Shown here one piece after another: positions 43,478 to 52,600 of a stretch of DNA of 58,723 nucleotides. A program made the translations under genes and the position numbers. The notes under the pieces were generated by a model, which was given only the letters and a program-made list of their open reading frames with translations, was not told the origin of the DNA and ran no database searches. Numbering within the stretch: position 1 is the stretch's first letter; every line of letters begins with the position of its first letter. Source of the stretch: an uncultured Rhodobacter sp. (GTDB lineage: Bacteria; Pseudomonadota; Alphaproteobacteria; Rhodobacterales; Rhodobacteraceae); contig CALGTJ010000792.1 of assembly GCA_937901435.1 (NCBI GenBank), positions 1-58,723 on the forward strand, given 5' to 3'.

Positions 43478-43605
43478 CTATTGCGGCAGTGAGCCTGAAC
43501 GACGATTGACCAAAATGAGCGGGCTGACACCCGCACAGTCTTTTTGGCGCCGCGCGGGGCGCGACGCTGGGGGCCAAGGTGACAGGTTTGTGTAAAGGAG
43601 AGAGG

Positions 43606-44790
43606 TCAGACGCCGACGTCGGCAATCGCCTTGGCGAGGATGGGCACGGTTTGCGTGTTCAGGCCTGCGATGTTCAGGCGGCTGTCGCCAACCATATAAA
43701 TCCCATGCTTTTCGCGCATCTGGGCGACCTGATCGGCAGTGGCCCCGATGCGGCTGAACATGCCGCGATGCTGGGCGATAAAGCCAAAGCGATCTGACCC
43801 GGTCAGCCGTTGCAATTCCTGTGCCAGTTGCTCGCGCAGACCCAGCATCCCGAGGCGCATCCCCTCTAGCTCTGCCATCCAGTCTGCACGCAGCGTGTCA
43901 TCGGTGAGAATCATCGTGACCAGTCGCGCGCCATGGTCGGGCGGAAAGGAATAGTTCTGCCGGTTGAGATAGGCGAGCGTACCTTGCGCGTTCTTCTGCG
44001 CCCCGGCAGCGGGCGTCACGGCAATCAAAAGACCTGTGCGCTCGCGGTAGATGCCGAAGTTCTTGGAGCAACTGGCGGCGATCAGGGTTTCCGGGCAGGT
44101 CGAGGCGATCAGGCGAGTGCCAAGCGCGTCCTCTTGCAACCCGTCGCCAAAGCCCTGATAGGCGATGTCGATCATCGGTGTCGCGCCCTTGGCGATCAGC
44201 AACTCTGCCACGGCCTTCCATTCGGGCAGGGTCAGATTCGCGCCGGTCGGATTGTGACAGCAGCCGTGCAGCAGCACCACGTCACCCGGCTTGACCCCGT
44301 CCAGATCCGCCATCATGCCGTCAAAGTCCACCGCGCGGCTCTCTTCGTCAAAGTAGCGGTAGGGTTTGAACGGGATGCCCATATGCTTGAGGATCGACAG
44401 ATGGTTCGGCCAAGTCGGATCAGACACCCACAGCGTCGCATCGGGCGAGGACATCTGGATCAGATCAAACGCCTGCCGCACCGCGCCTGTTCCACCGGGG
44501 GTGGCGGCAAAGGCCAGACGATCACGTGCGACCGCATCGCCAAGGATCAGATCGCACATGGCATGACCAAAGGCGGGATCCCCGGCCAGCCCGGTATAGG
44601 CCTTGGTGGTTTCCGTCTGCCATAGCTGTTGTTCGGCCAGTTTGATGGCATGGGGGACGGGTGTGATGCCCTCGGCATTGCGGAAAACGCCCACACCAAG
44701 GTCGACCTTATCCGTGCGTGGATCGGCCTTATACATCTCCATCAGCATCAGGATCTTGTCTTGCGGCTGGGCGATCAGATCTTCGAGCAT
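43606..44790 (-). CDS. Aromatic amino acid/aspartate aminotransferase (class I)
   Basis: A 394-residue PLP enzyme of the AspC/TyrB subgroup. The PLP lysine is Lys243 in SCSKNFGIYRERTG, the pocket segment is HGCCHNPTG near 175-183, and MIDIAYQGFGDGL near 206 is typical. The C-terminal arginine segment is GDSRLNIAGL. It exchanges amino groups between aromatic amino acids or aspartate and 2-oxoglutarate. It lies one base after the sulfurtransferase gene, a pairing often seen in Rhodobacterales. Confidence 0.93.
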   Translation of the reverse strand: MLEDLIAQPQDKILMLMEMYKADPRTDKVDLGVGVFRNAEGITPVPHAIKLAEQQLWQTETTKAYTGLAGDPAFGHAMCDLILGDAVARDRLAFAATPGGTGAVRQAFDLIQMSSPDATLWVSDPTWPNHLSILKHMGIPFKPYRYFDEESRAVDFDGMMADLDGVKPGDVVLLHGCCHNPTGANLTLPEWKAVAELLIAKGATPMIDIAYQGFGDGLQEDALGTRLIASTCPETLIAASCSKNFGIYRERTGLLIAVTPAAGAQKNAQGTLAYLNRQNYSFPPDHGARLVTMILTDDTLRADWMAELEGMRLGMLGLREQLAQELQRLTGSDRFGFIAQHRGMFSRIGATADQVAQMREKHGIYMVGDSRLNIAGLNTQTVPILAKAIADVGV

Positions 44791-44791
44791 A

Positions 44792-45643
44792 TCAGGCGTC
44801 CCCAGTTGCGACCTTCAGGTCGTCATACATGCCCCATTCGGCCCAAGAGCCGTCATAAAGCGAATAATTGCTGTGACCTATGCGTTCCAGTGCGAGGCTG
44901 ACAATTGCGGCTGTCACGCCAGAGCCGCAGGTGGTGATGATCGGCTTGCCCAGATCGACCTTGGCCGCGTCAAAGACAGCGCGCAAAGCGTCCGGGTCTT
45001 TCATCGTGCCGTCATCTTTGAGCAAGGTGCGGTAGTGAACATTCTTGGACCCCGGAATATGGCCAGAGCGCAGGCCTTTGCGAGGTTCAGGCGCCTCGCC
45101 GCGAAAACGGTCGGGCGCGCGGGCGTCAAGGATTTCGTAATCGCCCAGCTTCGATGCGGCGGCCACCTGTGTCACGTCGCGCACCAGATGGTTCTGGCGG
45201 CTGACGGTGATGTGACGGTCGCGCATCATCGGCGGCATGTCCTCTGTCTCGCGTCCTTCGGCCAGCCATTTGGGAAATCCACCGTCCAGCACTGCGATAT
45301 CGGTCTTGCCCATCAGGCGAAACAGCCACCAGACCCGCGCGGCAGAAAACAGGCCCGCGCCGTCGTAGACGACCACCTGATGTCCGTCCCCGATGCCCAT
45401 GGCGCGCATCCGGCTGATGAATTTTTCCGGCGAAGGCGCCATGTGCGGCATGTCAGAGCGCGCGTCGCTGATCTCGTCGATGTCAAAAAACCGGGCACCC
45501 GGAATATGTGCGGCGTCGTATTCGCCCTTACCGTCGCGTTTCATGTCGGCGAGGTAATAGGACGCATCCAGAACGCGCAGATCCGGGTCGGAAAGATGCG
45601 ACGCCAGCCAGTCTGTGGACACAAGTGTCTTTGGGTCATTCAT
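44792..45643 (-). CDS. sseA: 3-mercaptopyruvate sulfurtransferase
   Basis: A 283-residue two-domain rhodanese. The active cysteine is Cys239 in CGSGVTA, the loop typical of mercaptopyruvate sulfurtransferases rather than thiosulfate sulfurtransferases. Rhodanese segments HIPGARFFDID (46-56) and HIPGSKNVHY (195-204) mark the two domains. It transfers sulfur from 3-mercaptopyruvate, the transamination product of cysteine, so co-transcription with the following aminotransferase makes metabolic sense (inference). The start is the ATG at 45643 with GGAG upstream. Confidence 0.94.
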   Translation of the reverse strand: MNDPKTLVSTDWLASHLSDPDLRVLDASYYLADMKRDGKGEYDAAHIPGARFFDIDEISDARSDMPHMAPSPEKFISRMRAMGIGDGHQVVVYDGAGLFSAARVWWLFRLMGKTDIAVLDGGFPKWLAEGRETEDMPPMMRDRHITVSRQNHLVRDVTQVAAASKLGDYEILDARAPDRFRGEAPEPRKGLRSGHIPGSKNVHYRTLLKDDGTMKDPDALRAVFDAAKVDLGKPIITTCGSGVTAAIVSLALERIGHSNYSLYDGSWAEWGMYDDLKVATGDA

Positions 45644-45936
45644 GGCTGTTGTCACTCCGCGAAATATGCGCCTCACTGCCGTGGCAAAGTGCGGCGTGCT
45701 GCACCAAAATGCCTACAGGCGGCTTTTACAGCATCCACCCGGTAAACGCAGGCAGATTTAGCGGCGCAAGACGGTGCTGACAAGAGCCGACGGCCAGCGC
45801 AGGGACCCAAAGCAGCCCGGAAAATAACTCAATCACCTGCTGATTGCCCTTTGCTGATAGCAAAAACGCGAAAAGTGATGCTTGGTGGTTCAAATTTTCC
45901 TGAAACGCTGTTGCGGCCGTCGGCATTAAGCTTGGA
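45644..45936. other. Intergenic region upstream of sseA
   Basis: About 290 bases without a credible gene. It contains the small palindrome TTTGCT-GAT-AGCAAA (45850-45864) and AT-rich sequence that may hold the sseA promoter. I see no terminator with a T-run and no repeat. Confidence 0.4.
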
Positions 45937-46212
45937 CTATTTTCCGATCGCGTTTTTCACAACACCGACAATCGCAAGAAGCACGCCGCCGCCGACACCG
46001 CCGGAGGCCAGTTGGCCAATGATAGAGCCGATATCAAGTCCGCCCGCCGCCGCGCCGCCTGCGCCCAGCATCCCGAGGATTTGACCACCGATACCGCCAC
46101 CGACGATTCCGGCAAGCGAGTTGCCCAGCGTTCCAAGGTTCAGATTTTTCATAACGCCACCAGCGACGTTACCGCCTACAGCGCCTGCGACCAGACTAAT
46201 AATTAATTCCAT
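45937..46212 (-). CDS. Small glycine-rich membrane protein, unknown function
   Basis: A 91-residue protein built almost entirely of Gly, Ala, Leu and Ile: MELIISLVAGAVGGNVAGG at the start, then GIVGGGIGGQIL and GGVGGGVLLAIVGVV. The repeated GxxxG spacing is a glycine-zipper pattern that would pack two or three membrane helices, perhaps as an oligomer. The start at 46212 follows GGAGGGG three bases upstream. I recognise no named family; such proteins are widely annotated as hypothetical. It lies 128 bases after another tiny membrane protein on the same strand. Confidence 0.75.
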   Translation of the reverse strand: MELIISLVAGAVGGNVAGGVMKNLNLGTLGNSLAGIVGGGIGGQILGMLGAGGAAAGGLDIGSIIGQLASGGVGGGVLLAIVGVVKNAIGK

Positions 46213-46340
46213 GACCCCTCCAAGGTACACCCAACAGTTCTTAACTGCCTTGCAACCCTTAAGATGTGTCAGATTCCAGACAATGTGTATTTTTGCCGGG
46301 AATTCCCCGTAAATGCACAGCGCATTGGGAATGGAGCAGA

Positions 46341-46637
46341 CTATTGGTCGGCTTTGATCCGGCCGACAGCGCTATACATGACCAGAGACAGGAACCCGCC
46401 CAAGACGCCAAACAACAGATGCGTCAGCACCACGCCGAGGTAAACAGAGGTTGTAAGGTCTGTCAGGGTGTTCACAACTGCCGGAAAGGCGTGGTTCAGG
46501 GCTTCTCCGCTGATGGCCCCAGCCAGCGCGCCCAGAAAAATCTGGTTCCATACCTGAATATGGCTGGCGCGTATTAGGAATTCACGCGCCATATGCGCCC
46601 CGTAGGCACCCGCGATCGCACTGATAACAAAAATCAT
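46341..46637 (-). CDS. Small membrane protein, unknown function
   Basis: A 98-residue protein with about three hydrophobic segments: MIFVISAIAGAYGA, then IFLGALAGAISGEALNHAF and YLGVVLTHLLFGVLGGFLSLVMY. The start at 46637 is supported by GGAGAG four bases upstream, rather than an ATG 18 codons earlier. Small-residue motifs within the helices suggest tight packing. No family recognised. It is in the same orientation as the glycine-rich gene downstream and smpB upstream, but gaps over 100 bases make one operon uncertain. Confidence 0.72.
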   Translation of the reverse strand: MIFVISAIAGAYGAHMAREFLIRASHIQVWNQIFLGALAGAISGEALNHAFPAVVNTLTDLTTSVYLGVVLTHLLFGVLGGFLSLVMYSAVGRIKADQ

Positions 46638-46785
46638 AACTCTCTCCTGAGTGATCTCATAAGTCTGCTCGAACTCGTTAAGCTGCCGCAACCGATAGAT
46701 TCGAGCGCGGTGATAATTGCACGCTCAGATGGTATATGACGCATTTTTGGGCGCCTTGCGAGGGGGAATGGTAGATATTAGGCGG

Positions 46786-47262
46786 TTATTCGCCTCTGCG
46801 CAGCAGTCGTTGCTTTTGTCGGCCCCAGTCGCGTTTCGCCTCTGTCTGGCGCTTGTCAGAGACGTTTTTGCCCTTGGCGATCCCGATCTTCAGCTTGGCC
46901 ATGCCGCGATGGTTGAAATACAAAACCAGCGGCACAAGGGTCATCCCCTTACGCTGTGTGTCGGACCAAAGCCGCGACATTTCCTTGCGCGACACCAGCA
47001 ATTTGCGCCGACGCTTTTCAAAATGGTTAAAGGTGCGCGCCTTGTCGTAGGGGGCGATATAGCTGTTGATCAGCCAAAGCTCGCCATTCTCGACCGCAGC
47101 ATAGCTTTCGGCGATGTTGGATTGCCCTTCGCGCAGAGATTTGACCTCTGACCCTTCCAGCACGATACCGCATTCCAGATCGTCCAGAATGGAATAATCA
47201 TACCGGGCACGCCTGTTCTCGGCGCAAATGTTGTAGTTGGGGTCTGATTTTTTCTGTGCCAT
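46786..47262 (-). CDS. smpB: SsrA-binding protein SmpB
   Basis: A 158-residue RNA-binding protein that delivers tmRNA to stalled ribosomes. Recognisable parts are [14 protein letters not shown] near residue 12, [24 protein letters not shown] near 33, and [32 protein letters not shown] at the C-terminus, which becomes ordered on the ribosome. The tmRNA gene itself is not seen in this window. The order dapA-kinase-smpB on one strand is familiar in Rhodobacterales. Confidence 0.96.
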   Translation of the reverse strand: MAQKKSDPNYNICAENRRARYDYSILDDLECGIVLEGSEVKSLREGQSNIAESYAAVENGELWLINSYIAPYDKARTFNHFEKRRRKLLVSRKEMSRLWSDTQRKGMTLVPLVLYFNHRGMAKLKIGIAKGKNVSDKRQTEAKRDWGRQKQRLLRRGE

Positions 47263-47319
47263 GACGACTGGGACATAAGGCTTGGCGACGCAGGCGTCTA
47301 GTGTGCGAAATCAAATAAC

Positions 47320-47829
47320 CTATGCGTCGATCACCAGAAATGTCCCGGAAAAGGGCGTGACCTCGTCGATCTTGGGCGCTTGCCAGATCTGGTTCATGAA
47401 ATCGAACATCTTGCGGGTGACGTCGATCTTGTAGGTCGGCCCCTTGTCAGCATTGCGCCTCTGAACACGCCCCCAACGGGTGTCGGTATCCACATCGAGG
47501 TAGTGAAGATGCACCTGCGCGCCGATGTCCTGCGCCCATTCATAGAAAATACCGCGTTCTTTTTGGTCGGTGAACCCGCAGTCAAAGATCACGGGCACGC
47601 CCGCATCCAGCACCTGTTCGGCGGTGTCGCGCATCTGGGCACAACTGCGCTGCACCCTCTCGTAGAACCAGTCGAAATCAGACGAAGGATCGCGATCCAT
47701 AAAGAACAGCCGCGCGTTCCAGTCGTCGATGGAAAAGCGCACGCCCTTCAAATCGAGGCGCAATTGTTCGGAATACGTTGATTTGCCTGCGCCCGTCAGG
47801 CCACAGATCATATGGACAGGTCTTGGCAT
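47320..47829 (-). CDS. P-loop kinase-like ATPase (AAA/zeta-like)
   Basis: A 169-residue cytoplasmic protein with Walker A GLTGAGKST at residues 10-18 and an acidic pair SIDDWNARLF near 34, where small-molecule kinases and zeta toxins place their catalytic Asp. GVPVIFDCGFTDQKERG near 79 is the expected second strand, and RWGRVQRRN near 120 gives lid arginines. It probably phosphorylates a small substrate. No antitoxin gene is adjacent, so a toxin role is not supported. It lies 60 bases after dapA. Confidence 0.85.
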   Translation of the reverse strand: MPRPVHMICGLTGAGKSTYSEQLRLDLKGVRFSIDDWNARLFFMDRDPSSDFDWFYERVQRSCAQMRDTAEQVLDAGVPVIFDCGFTDQKERGIFYEWAQDIGAQVHLHYLDVDTDTRWGRVQRRNADKGPTYKIDVTRKMFDFMNQIWQAPKIDEVTPFSGTFLVIDA

Positions 47830-47889
47830 GGTGCCCTCCTGTTTGCGTGAATGAAAGCCCCCGCCGATGTGCGCAGGCTCGTCAAAGCC

Positions 47890-48768
47890 TTAAGCGTTCA
47901 GCAGACCCGCATGAATCATCGCGCTGCGAATTGCCTCTTTGGTGCTGTCCAGTGGTTCTGTCAGGGGCAGACGCACGCTGAAGTCAATCTTGCCCAGCAG
48001 GGACAGACCGTATTTCACGCCCACAACACCCGGCTCTGTAAAGATCGCCTTGTGCAGCGGCATCAGGCGGTCCTGAATCTCCAGCGCCTTGGCATAATCC
48101 CCTGCTGCACATGCGGCCTGAAGCTGCGAACACAGTGCTGGCGCGACGTTTGCCGTCACAGAGATACACCCGACCCCGCCTTGGGCATTATAGCCATGTG
48201 CGGTTGGATCTTCGGCAGACAGTTGGATGAAATCCTTGCCACAGGTGATCCGCTGCATCGAGGCGCGCCCCACATCGCCCGTCGCATCCTTGACGCCAAT
48301 GATCCGGGGCAGCTTTGCCAATTCGCCCATGGTGTCCGGGGTCATGTCGATCACCGACCGCGACGGGATGTTATAGATGATGATGGGCAGATTGCAGGCG
48401 TCATGGATCGCGGTGAAATGTGCGATCAGGCCACGTTGCGTGGGCTTGTTGTAATAGGGCGTGACCACCAGAATAGCATCGGCCCCGGCCTTTTCGGCGT
48501 GCTGAGCAAGGCGAATGGACTCTGACGTGCTGTTGGATCCGGCCCCGGCAACCACAGGCTTGCGCCCGGCCACGGTCTTGACCACGAATTCGACAACTTC
48601 GTCATGCTCATCATGGCTGACGGTGGCACTTTCGCCCGTCGTGCCCATCGGCACAAAACCGTCGGTTCCGCATTCGATATGCCATTCGATCAACTGCTTG
48701 AGCGAGGCGAGATCCAGTTTGCCGTCTTTGAACGGCGTCACCAGGGCTGGTAGGGACCCTTTGATCAT
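47890..48768 (-). CDS. dapA: 4-hydroxy-tetrahydrodipicolinate synthase
   Basis: Condenses pyruvate with aspartate semialdehyde, the first step to lysine and diaminopimelate. The 292-residue TIM-barrel protein has the Schiff-base lysine Lys160 in IIGVKDATG, Tyr132 in IIYNIPSR, and Thr43-Thr44 in GTTGES. The start at 48768 follows GAGGAG six bases upstream. Divergent from the lytic transglycosylase gene, an arrangement common in this order; both concern cell-wall metabolism. Confidence 0.96.
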   Translation of the reverse strand: MIKGSLPALVTPFKDGKLDLASLKQLIEWHIECGTDGFVPMGTTGESATVSHDEHDEVVEFVVKTVAGRKPVVAGAGSNSTSESIRLAQHAEKAGADAILVVTPYYNKPTQRGLIAHFTAIHDACNLPIIIYNIPSRSVIDMTPDTMGELAKLPRIIGVKDATGDVGRASMQRITCGKDFIQLSAEDPTAHGYNAQGGVGCISVTANVAPALCSQLQAACAAGDYAKALEIQDRLMPLHKAIFTEPGVVGVKYGLSLLGKIDFSVRLPLTEPLDSTKEAIRSAMIHAGLLNA

Positions 48769-48923
48769 GATGCGCTCCTCTCGTTTTATGCGTGCGGTGT
48801 CCGCCACGCGCTTGATTTTGGGCGGACGTTAGCCGGTTGTGGAATAATGCCAAGTTTGTGTGTTTGCACTTAGGCCTTCGCCCGCTACCTTGTGGCGCGC
48901 AATGCGTCAAGGACGATAATGAG

Positions 48924-51008
48924 ATGAAGCGGCTACGAAACATCACCTTTGCACTTGGACTTGTGGCGCTGGCGTTGCCTGCGCTGGCGCAATCCATGCG
49001 TCCCGTGCCCCGTCCCACCACGGCTGAGGAACCCGCTGTGCCCGCCGTTCCCGAGGCGGAAACAGCCGTTGAAACCAGCGATAGCCTTGCACCCTTGGTT
49101 GCAACCCTTGCGCCGATGCCCTTTCCCGAAGGTTTGATGACGGGGCGCGAGATCCGGCTGGCGCTTGCCCTTGGGGCTGCGGGCGACTGGGCAGAGGCGG
49201 CCAAGGTTGCCGTGGCCTCTGGCCCCGTTGCGGTGGACATCATCGAGTGGCAGCGGTTGCGCAGTGGAAAGGGCGATTTTGCCGACTACCGCGCCTTTTT
49301 GGCCCGCAATGACGACTGGCCGGGTCTGGACCTGCTGCGCGCACGCGGCGAGGCGTCAATTCCGCAGGCCGCCGCCGCCGCGCATGTGCTGGAATATTTC
49401 GCCAAACAGCCCCCGCAGACGGCGCAGGGTGCATTGCGTCTTGCGACGGCTCATATGACCAACGGCGCGCCGGACAAAGCGCAAGAGGCGGTGATTGCGG
49501 GTTGGACAACGCTCAAGATGTCTCCGGGCGACGAGACAGATTTTCTGGCCGCTCATGGCGAGGTTTTGAAATCCCACCACGCCACGCGGCTGGATCATTT
49601 GTTGTGGCAAAACCATACCGCCGAGGCCAAACGGATGTTGGCGCTGGTTGATAAAGACTGGCAGGCGCTGGCCACTGCGCGACTGGCGCTTATGCAGGGC
49701 AGTTCCAACGTGGATGCGTTGATCAAGGCGGTGCCTGCCGCCTTGGCTGGCGACGGCGGACTTGCCCATGACCGGATGCAATGGCAGATCAAAAAGCGCC
49801 GCCGGGACAATGCCGGTGATATGATCCTTGCCAGCAGCACCAGCGCCGATGCGCTGGGCCAGCCAGAGGAATGGGCGAACTGGCGGCGCGTTCTGGCGCG
49901 TCAGGCGATGCGGGACGGTGACGGAAAACGGGCCTATGATCTGGCCAGTCATCACTACCTTGAACCGGGCTCGAACTTTGCTGATCTGGAATGGCTTTCG
50001 GGGTATCTGGCGCTGCGGTATTTGAAAGATCCTGAACTGGCTCTGTCGCATTTCCAACGTTTCCGCAGTTCGGTCTTTACGCCGATCTCTCTGGGCCGTG
50101 CCGGGTATTGGGAAGGGCGGGCGCTGGACGAGATGAAAGATCAAGAGGCCGCGCTGGCCGCCTACAGGGATGCGGCGCAGTATCAGACCGCGTTCTACGG
50201 CTTGCTGGCCGCTGAAAAGGCGGGCGTGCCGATGGACCCGATGTTGACCGGGGCCTCGGAACTGACCCCTTGGGAAGACACCGCCTTTGCGAAGACATCC
50301 GTGTTCCGCGCAGCACAGCTGTTTGCCGACGCGGGTCAGCTTTGGGAAACTGGTCGCTTCCTGAGCCATCTGGCCGAAACCGTTGCCCCCGAAGAACGCC
50401 TGCCGCTGTCCGATTATGCGCTGAGCCACGGCGACGGCTATCTTGCGGTGCGCGTTGGAAAACAGATCGCGCAAACCGGCGATGTCACGCCGCGCGCCTA
50501 TTATCCGGTGACCGATCTGGGGCCAGACGAGTTGCCCGTGACCAAGGCGCTTGCCCTGTCGATTGCGCGACGCGAAAGCGAGTTCAACAAAGGCGCGGTC
50601 AGCCATGCCGGGGCGCGGGGCCTGATGCAATTGATGCCTGCAACGGCCAAGTCGATGGCGGGCAAGATGGGCATGCCCTATAGCCTTGCGCGCCTGACCT
50701 CTGATGGCACCTATAACGCCACGCTTGGCAGTGCTTATCTGGCGCTGTTGATCGAGGAATTCGGTGAAAACTACGTTCTGGTGTCGGTCGGCTACAACGC
50801 CGGACCCAGCCGGGCGCGCAGCTGGATCGAAGATCGCGGAGATCCGCGTGATCCCAATGTGGACGTGATCGACTGGATCGAACATATCCCGTTCCGTGAG
50901 ACCCGAAACTATGTGATGCGCGTAACCGAAAGCATCCCGGTGTATCGCGCGCGGCTCAGCGGGTCTGTGGTGCCGATCACTCTGTCAAAGGATCTGCAAG
51001 CCAAATAG
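48924..51008 (+). CDS. Soluble lytic murein transglycosylase
   Basis: A 694-residue periplasmic enzyme that cleaves glycan strands to 1,6-anhydro-muropeptides. A signal peptide (FALGLVALALPALAQS) ends near residue 22. A long alpha-helical superhelix made of TPR-like repeats occupies about 80-510, and the SLT domain follows with catalytic Glu551 in ARRESEFN. Conserved SLT parts are GARGLMQLMPATA and SVGYNAGPSRARSW. I use the ATG at 48924 because it opens the signal peptide. Convergent with the DMT gene, three bases apart. Confidence 0.95.
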   Translation: MKRLRNITFALGLVALALPALAQSMRPVPRPTTAEEPAVPAVPEAETAVETSDSLAPLVATLAPMPFPEGLMTGREIRLALALGAAGDWAEAAKVAVASGPVAVDIIEWQRLRSGKGDFADYRAFLARNDDWPGLDLLRARGEASIPQAAAAAHVLEYFAKQPPQTAQGALRLATAHMTNGAPDKAQEAVIAGWTTLKMSPGDETDFLAAHGEVLKSHHATRLDHLLWQNHTAEAKRMLALVDKDWQALATARLALMQGSSNVDALIKAVPAALAGDGGLAHDRMQWQIKKRRRDNAGDMILASSTSADALGQPEEWANWRRVLARQAMRDGDGKRAYDLASHHYLEPGSNFADLEWLSGYLALRYLKDPELALSHFQRFRSSVFTPISLGRAGYWEGRALDEMKDQEAALAAYRDAAQYQTAFYGLLAAEKAGVPMDPMLTGASELTPWEDTAFAKTSVFRAAQLFADAGQLWETGRFLSHLAETVAPEERLPLSDYALSHGDGYLAVRVGKQIAQTGDVTPRAYYPVTDLGPDELPVTKALALSIARRESEFNKGAVSHAGARGLMQLMPATAKSMAGKMGMPYSLARLTSDGTYNATLGSAYLALLIEEFGENYVLVSVGYNAGPSRARSWIEDRGDPRDPNVDVIDWIEHIPFRETRNYVMRVTESIPVYRARLSGSVVPITLSKDLQAK

Positions 51009-51011
51009 CCT

Positions 51012-51881
51012 TTATGCCTTGGCTTGCCGTTCCCGCCATAGGGTAAACAGGCCCGCGCTGACGATGATTGCGGCCCCGACCATCACATGCGTGTCGAGTG
51101 TTTCGCCAAAGACCACCAGCCCGACCGCGCCCGCAAAAGCGACCTGAAGATAGGCAAAGGGCTGCACCGCGCTGGCCTCTGCCACGTCATAGCATTTGAT
51201 CAGAGTGTAATGCCCCAGCGCGCCTGTCACGCAAAGCACACTCATCCACGCCCAATCCGGCCCTGTCATCGGCTGCCAGAACCAGATGCCTACGCCGGTC
51301 ATGGCAATCGCTCCCACGGTCCCGGTCCAGAAAAAGCTGGTATAAGGCCCGTCCTTGCGCGCTGCATAGCGGGTCAGCAGCGCGTAAAGCGCGAACATGC
51401 TGGCAGAGGCCAAAGGGATCAGCGCCAGAGGCGAAAATACGCCATATCCCGGCTGAATGATGATCAGCACCCCGACAAAGCCGATCCCGATGGCAACCCA
51501 GCGACGCCATCCCACCTTTTCCCCCAGAACAGGCCCGGACAGCGCCGCAACGATCAGCGGATACCCGGCAAAGACCGCATGGCTTTCGACCAGACCCAGC
51601 AGGGTGAAGGCCAGCACCATGATGCAGATCTCTGCGGCCAGCAGCAGCCCGCGCGCTGCCTGCAACACAGGCTGCGTGGTGGCGGCCGCCGCACGCAGCC
51701 CCCCGGCCTTGCGGGCGGAAACGGTCAGCACAAAGAGGGCAAAGAACCAATAGCGGACCATCACCACCATCATCACGTTGTATTCGCCTGCGAGGTGACG
51801 GGAAATGCCATCCTGCGCCGCAAAGATGATCGTGGTAAAGACCATCAAACCGATGCCAAGGCGCAGGTTCTGAACGCTCAT
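51012..51881 (-). CDS. DMT family transporter (EamA domains)
   Basis: A 289-residue membrane protein with ten hydrophobic helices in two EamA repeats (about residues 5-135 and 145-285). The first starts LRLGIGLMVFTTIIFAAQDGISR and the second includes GALGHYTLIKCYDVAEASAVQPFAYLQVAFA, a typical drug/metabolite exporter pattern. The substrate is unknown. It overlaps the mnmD gene upstream by four bases, so the two are co-translated. Confidence 0.92.
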   Translation of the reverse strand: MSVQNLRLGIGLMVFTTIIFAAQDGISRHLAGEYNVMMVVMVRYWFFALFVLTVSARKAGGLRAAAATTQPVLQAARGLLLAAEICIMVLAFTLLGLVESHAVFAGYPLIVAALSGPVLGEKVGWRRWVAIGIGFVGVLIIIQPGYGVFSPLALIPLASASMFALYALLTRYAARKDGPYTSFFWTGTVGAIAMTGVGIWFWQPMTGPDWAWMSVLCVTGALGHYTLIKCYDVAEASAVQPFAYLQVAFAGAVGLVVFGETLDTHVMVGAAIIVSAGLFTLWRERQAKA

Positions 51882-52552
51882 GCGAGGACTCCGGTAGACA
51901 TGTGACGTTTGCGCCCGAAACCGGGCTGACGCACCACCTCAAAGCCTGCGGTTTGCAACCTGCGGCGCACATCCCCCGCGGCGGTATAGGTGGCGAACGT
52001 GCCCCTGGGCGCGGTGTGTGCGGCGACCGCCTGCATCAGGGGCTCCTCCCACAGTTCGGGGTTCTGAGCGGGGGCAAAACCATCAAGAAACCATGCGTCA
52101 GCCTTGTGGGGCCACTGCGGGACAGTCTGGCGGGCATCGCCCAGAATGATCTCTGCGATCACATCGCCGGTCTCGATCTGGGTCTCTCCGGCGCTGAACG
52201 CATCAAGGATTGGCGGGGCCACTTTGCTGACCTCTGGAAACACTGCCAAGGCTTTGGCCATATCTTCGGCCTGCATGGGAAACGCCTCGAAGCTGGTGAA
52301 TCGAAGTGGCCCATCCTGTCTGCTGTCCTGCCACGCCAGCAGCGCAACCATCAGCCCAAGCCCGGTGCCAAAGCCGAGCTCTGCGATGTGAAACCCCGGT
52401 GCAAAGCGCGCGGGCAGGCCGTTCCCGCCCAGATAGACATAGCGGGTTTCGGCCAGTCCGTCGTGCATCGAGAAATAGGGATCGTTGAAGCGCACAGAGA
52501 CCGGCAAGTCACCGTCGCGCCATTCGATTTCTGCATGCTGGTTCTTGAGCAT
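51878..52552 (-). CDS. mnmD: tRNA 5-methylaminomethyl-2-thiouridine methyltransferase MnmD
   Basis: A 224-residue SAM-dependent enzyme corresponding to the methyltransferase half of bifunctional MnmC. It makes the last step of mnm5s2U at tRNA position 34. The N-terminal IEWRDGDLPVSVRFNDPYFS and SAM loop IAELGFGTGLG (56-66) are diagnostic, as are ADAWFLDGFAPAQNPELW near 140 and the terminal GFGRKRHMSTG. The start at 52552 matches the family N-terminus. The oxidase half is encoded by the divergent neighbour, 48 bases away. Confidence 0.93.
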   Translation of the reverse strand: MLKNQHAEIEWRDGDLPVSVRFNDPYFSMHDGLAETRYVYLGGNGLPARFAPGFHIAELGFGTGLGLMVALLAWQDSRQDGPLRFTSFEAFPMQAEDMAKALAVFPEVSKVAPPILDAFSAGETQIETGDVIAEIILGDARQTVPQWPHKADAWFLDGFAPAQNPELWEEPLMQAVAAHTAPRGTFATYTAAGDVRRRLQTAGFEVVRQPGFGRKRHMSTGVLA

Positions 52553-52600
52553 AGGCTGGCCTAGAAGGTCCGTATCAAAGCGGGACAATGGGCAAGGAGC

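Noticed and set aside
47320..47829. Zeta-type toxin of a toxin-antitoxin pair
   Set aside because: The P-loop kinase resembles zeta proteins in outline, but no small antitoxin gene is adjacent and it sits in a housekeeping context.
49356..50885. Open frame of about 509 codons antisense to the lytic transglycosylase
   Set aside because: No ribosome site or domain. It is fully covered by a gene with a signal peptide and an SLT domain.
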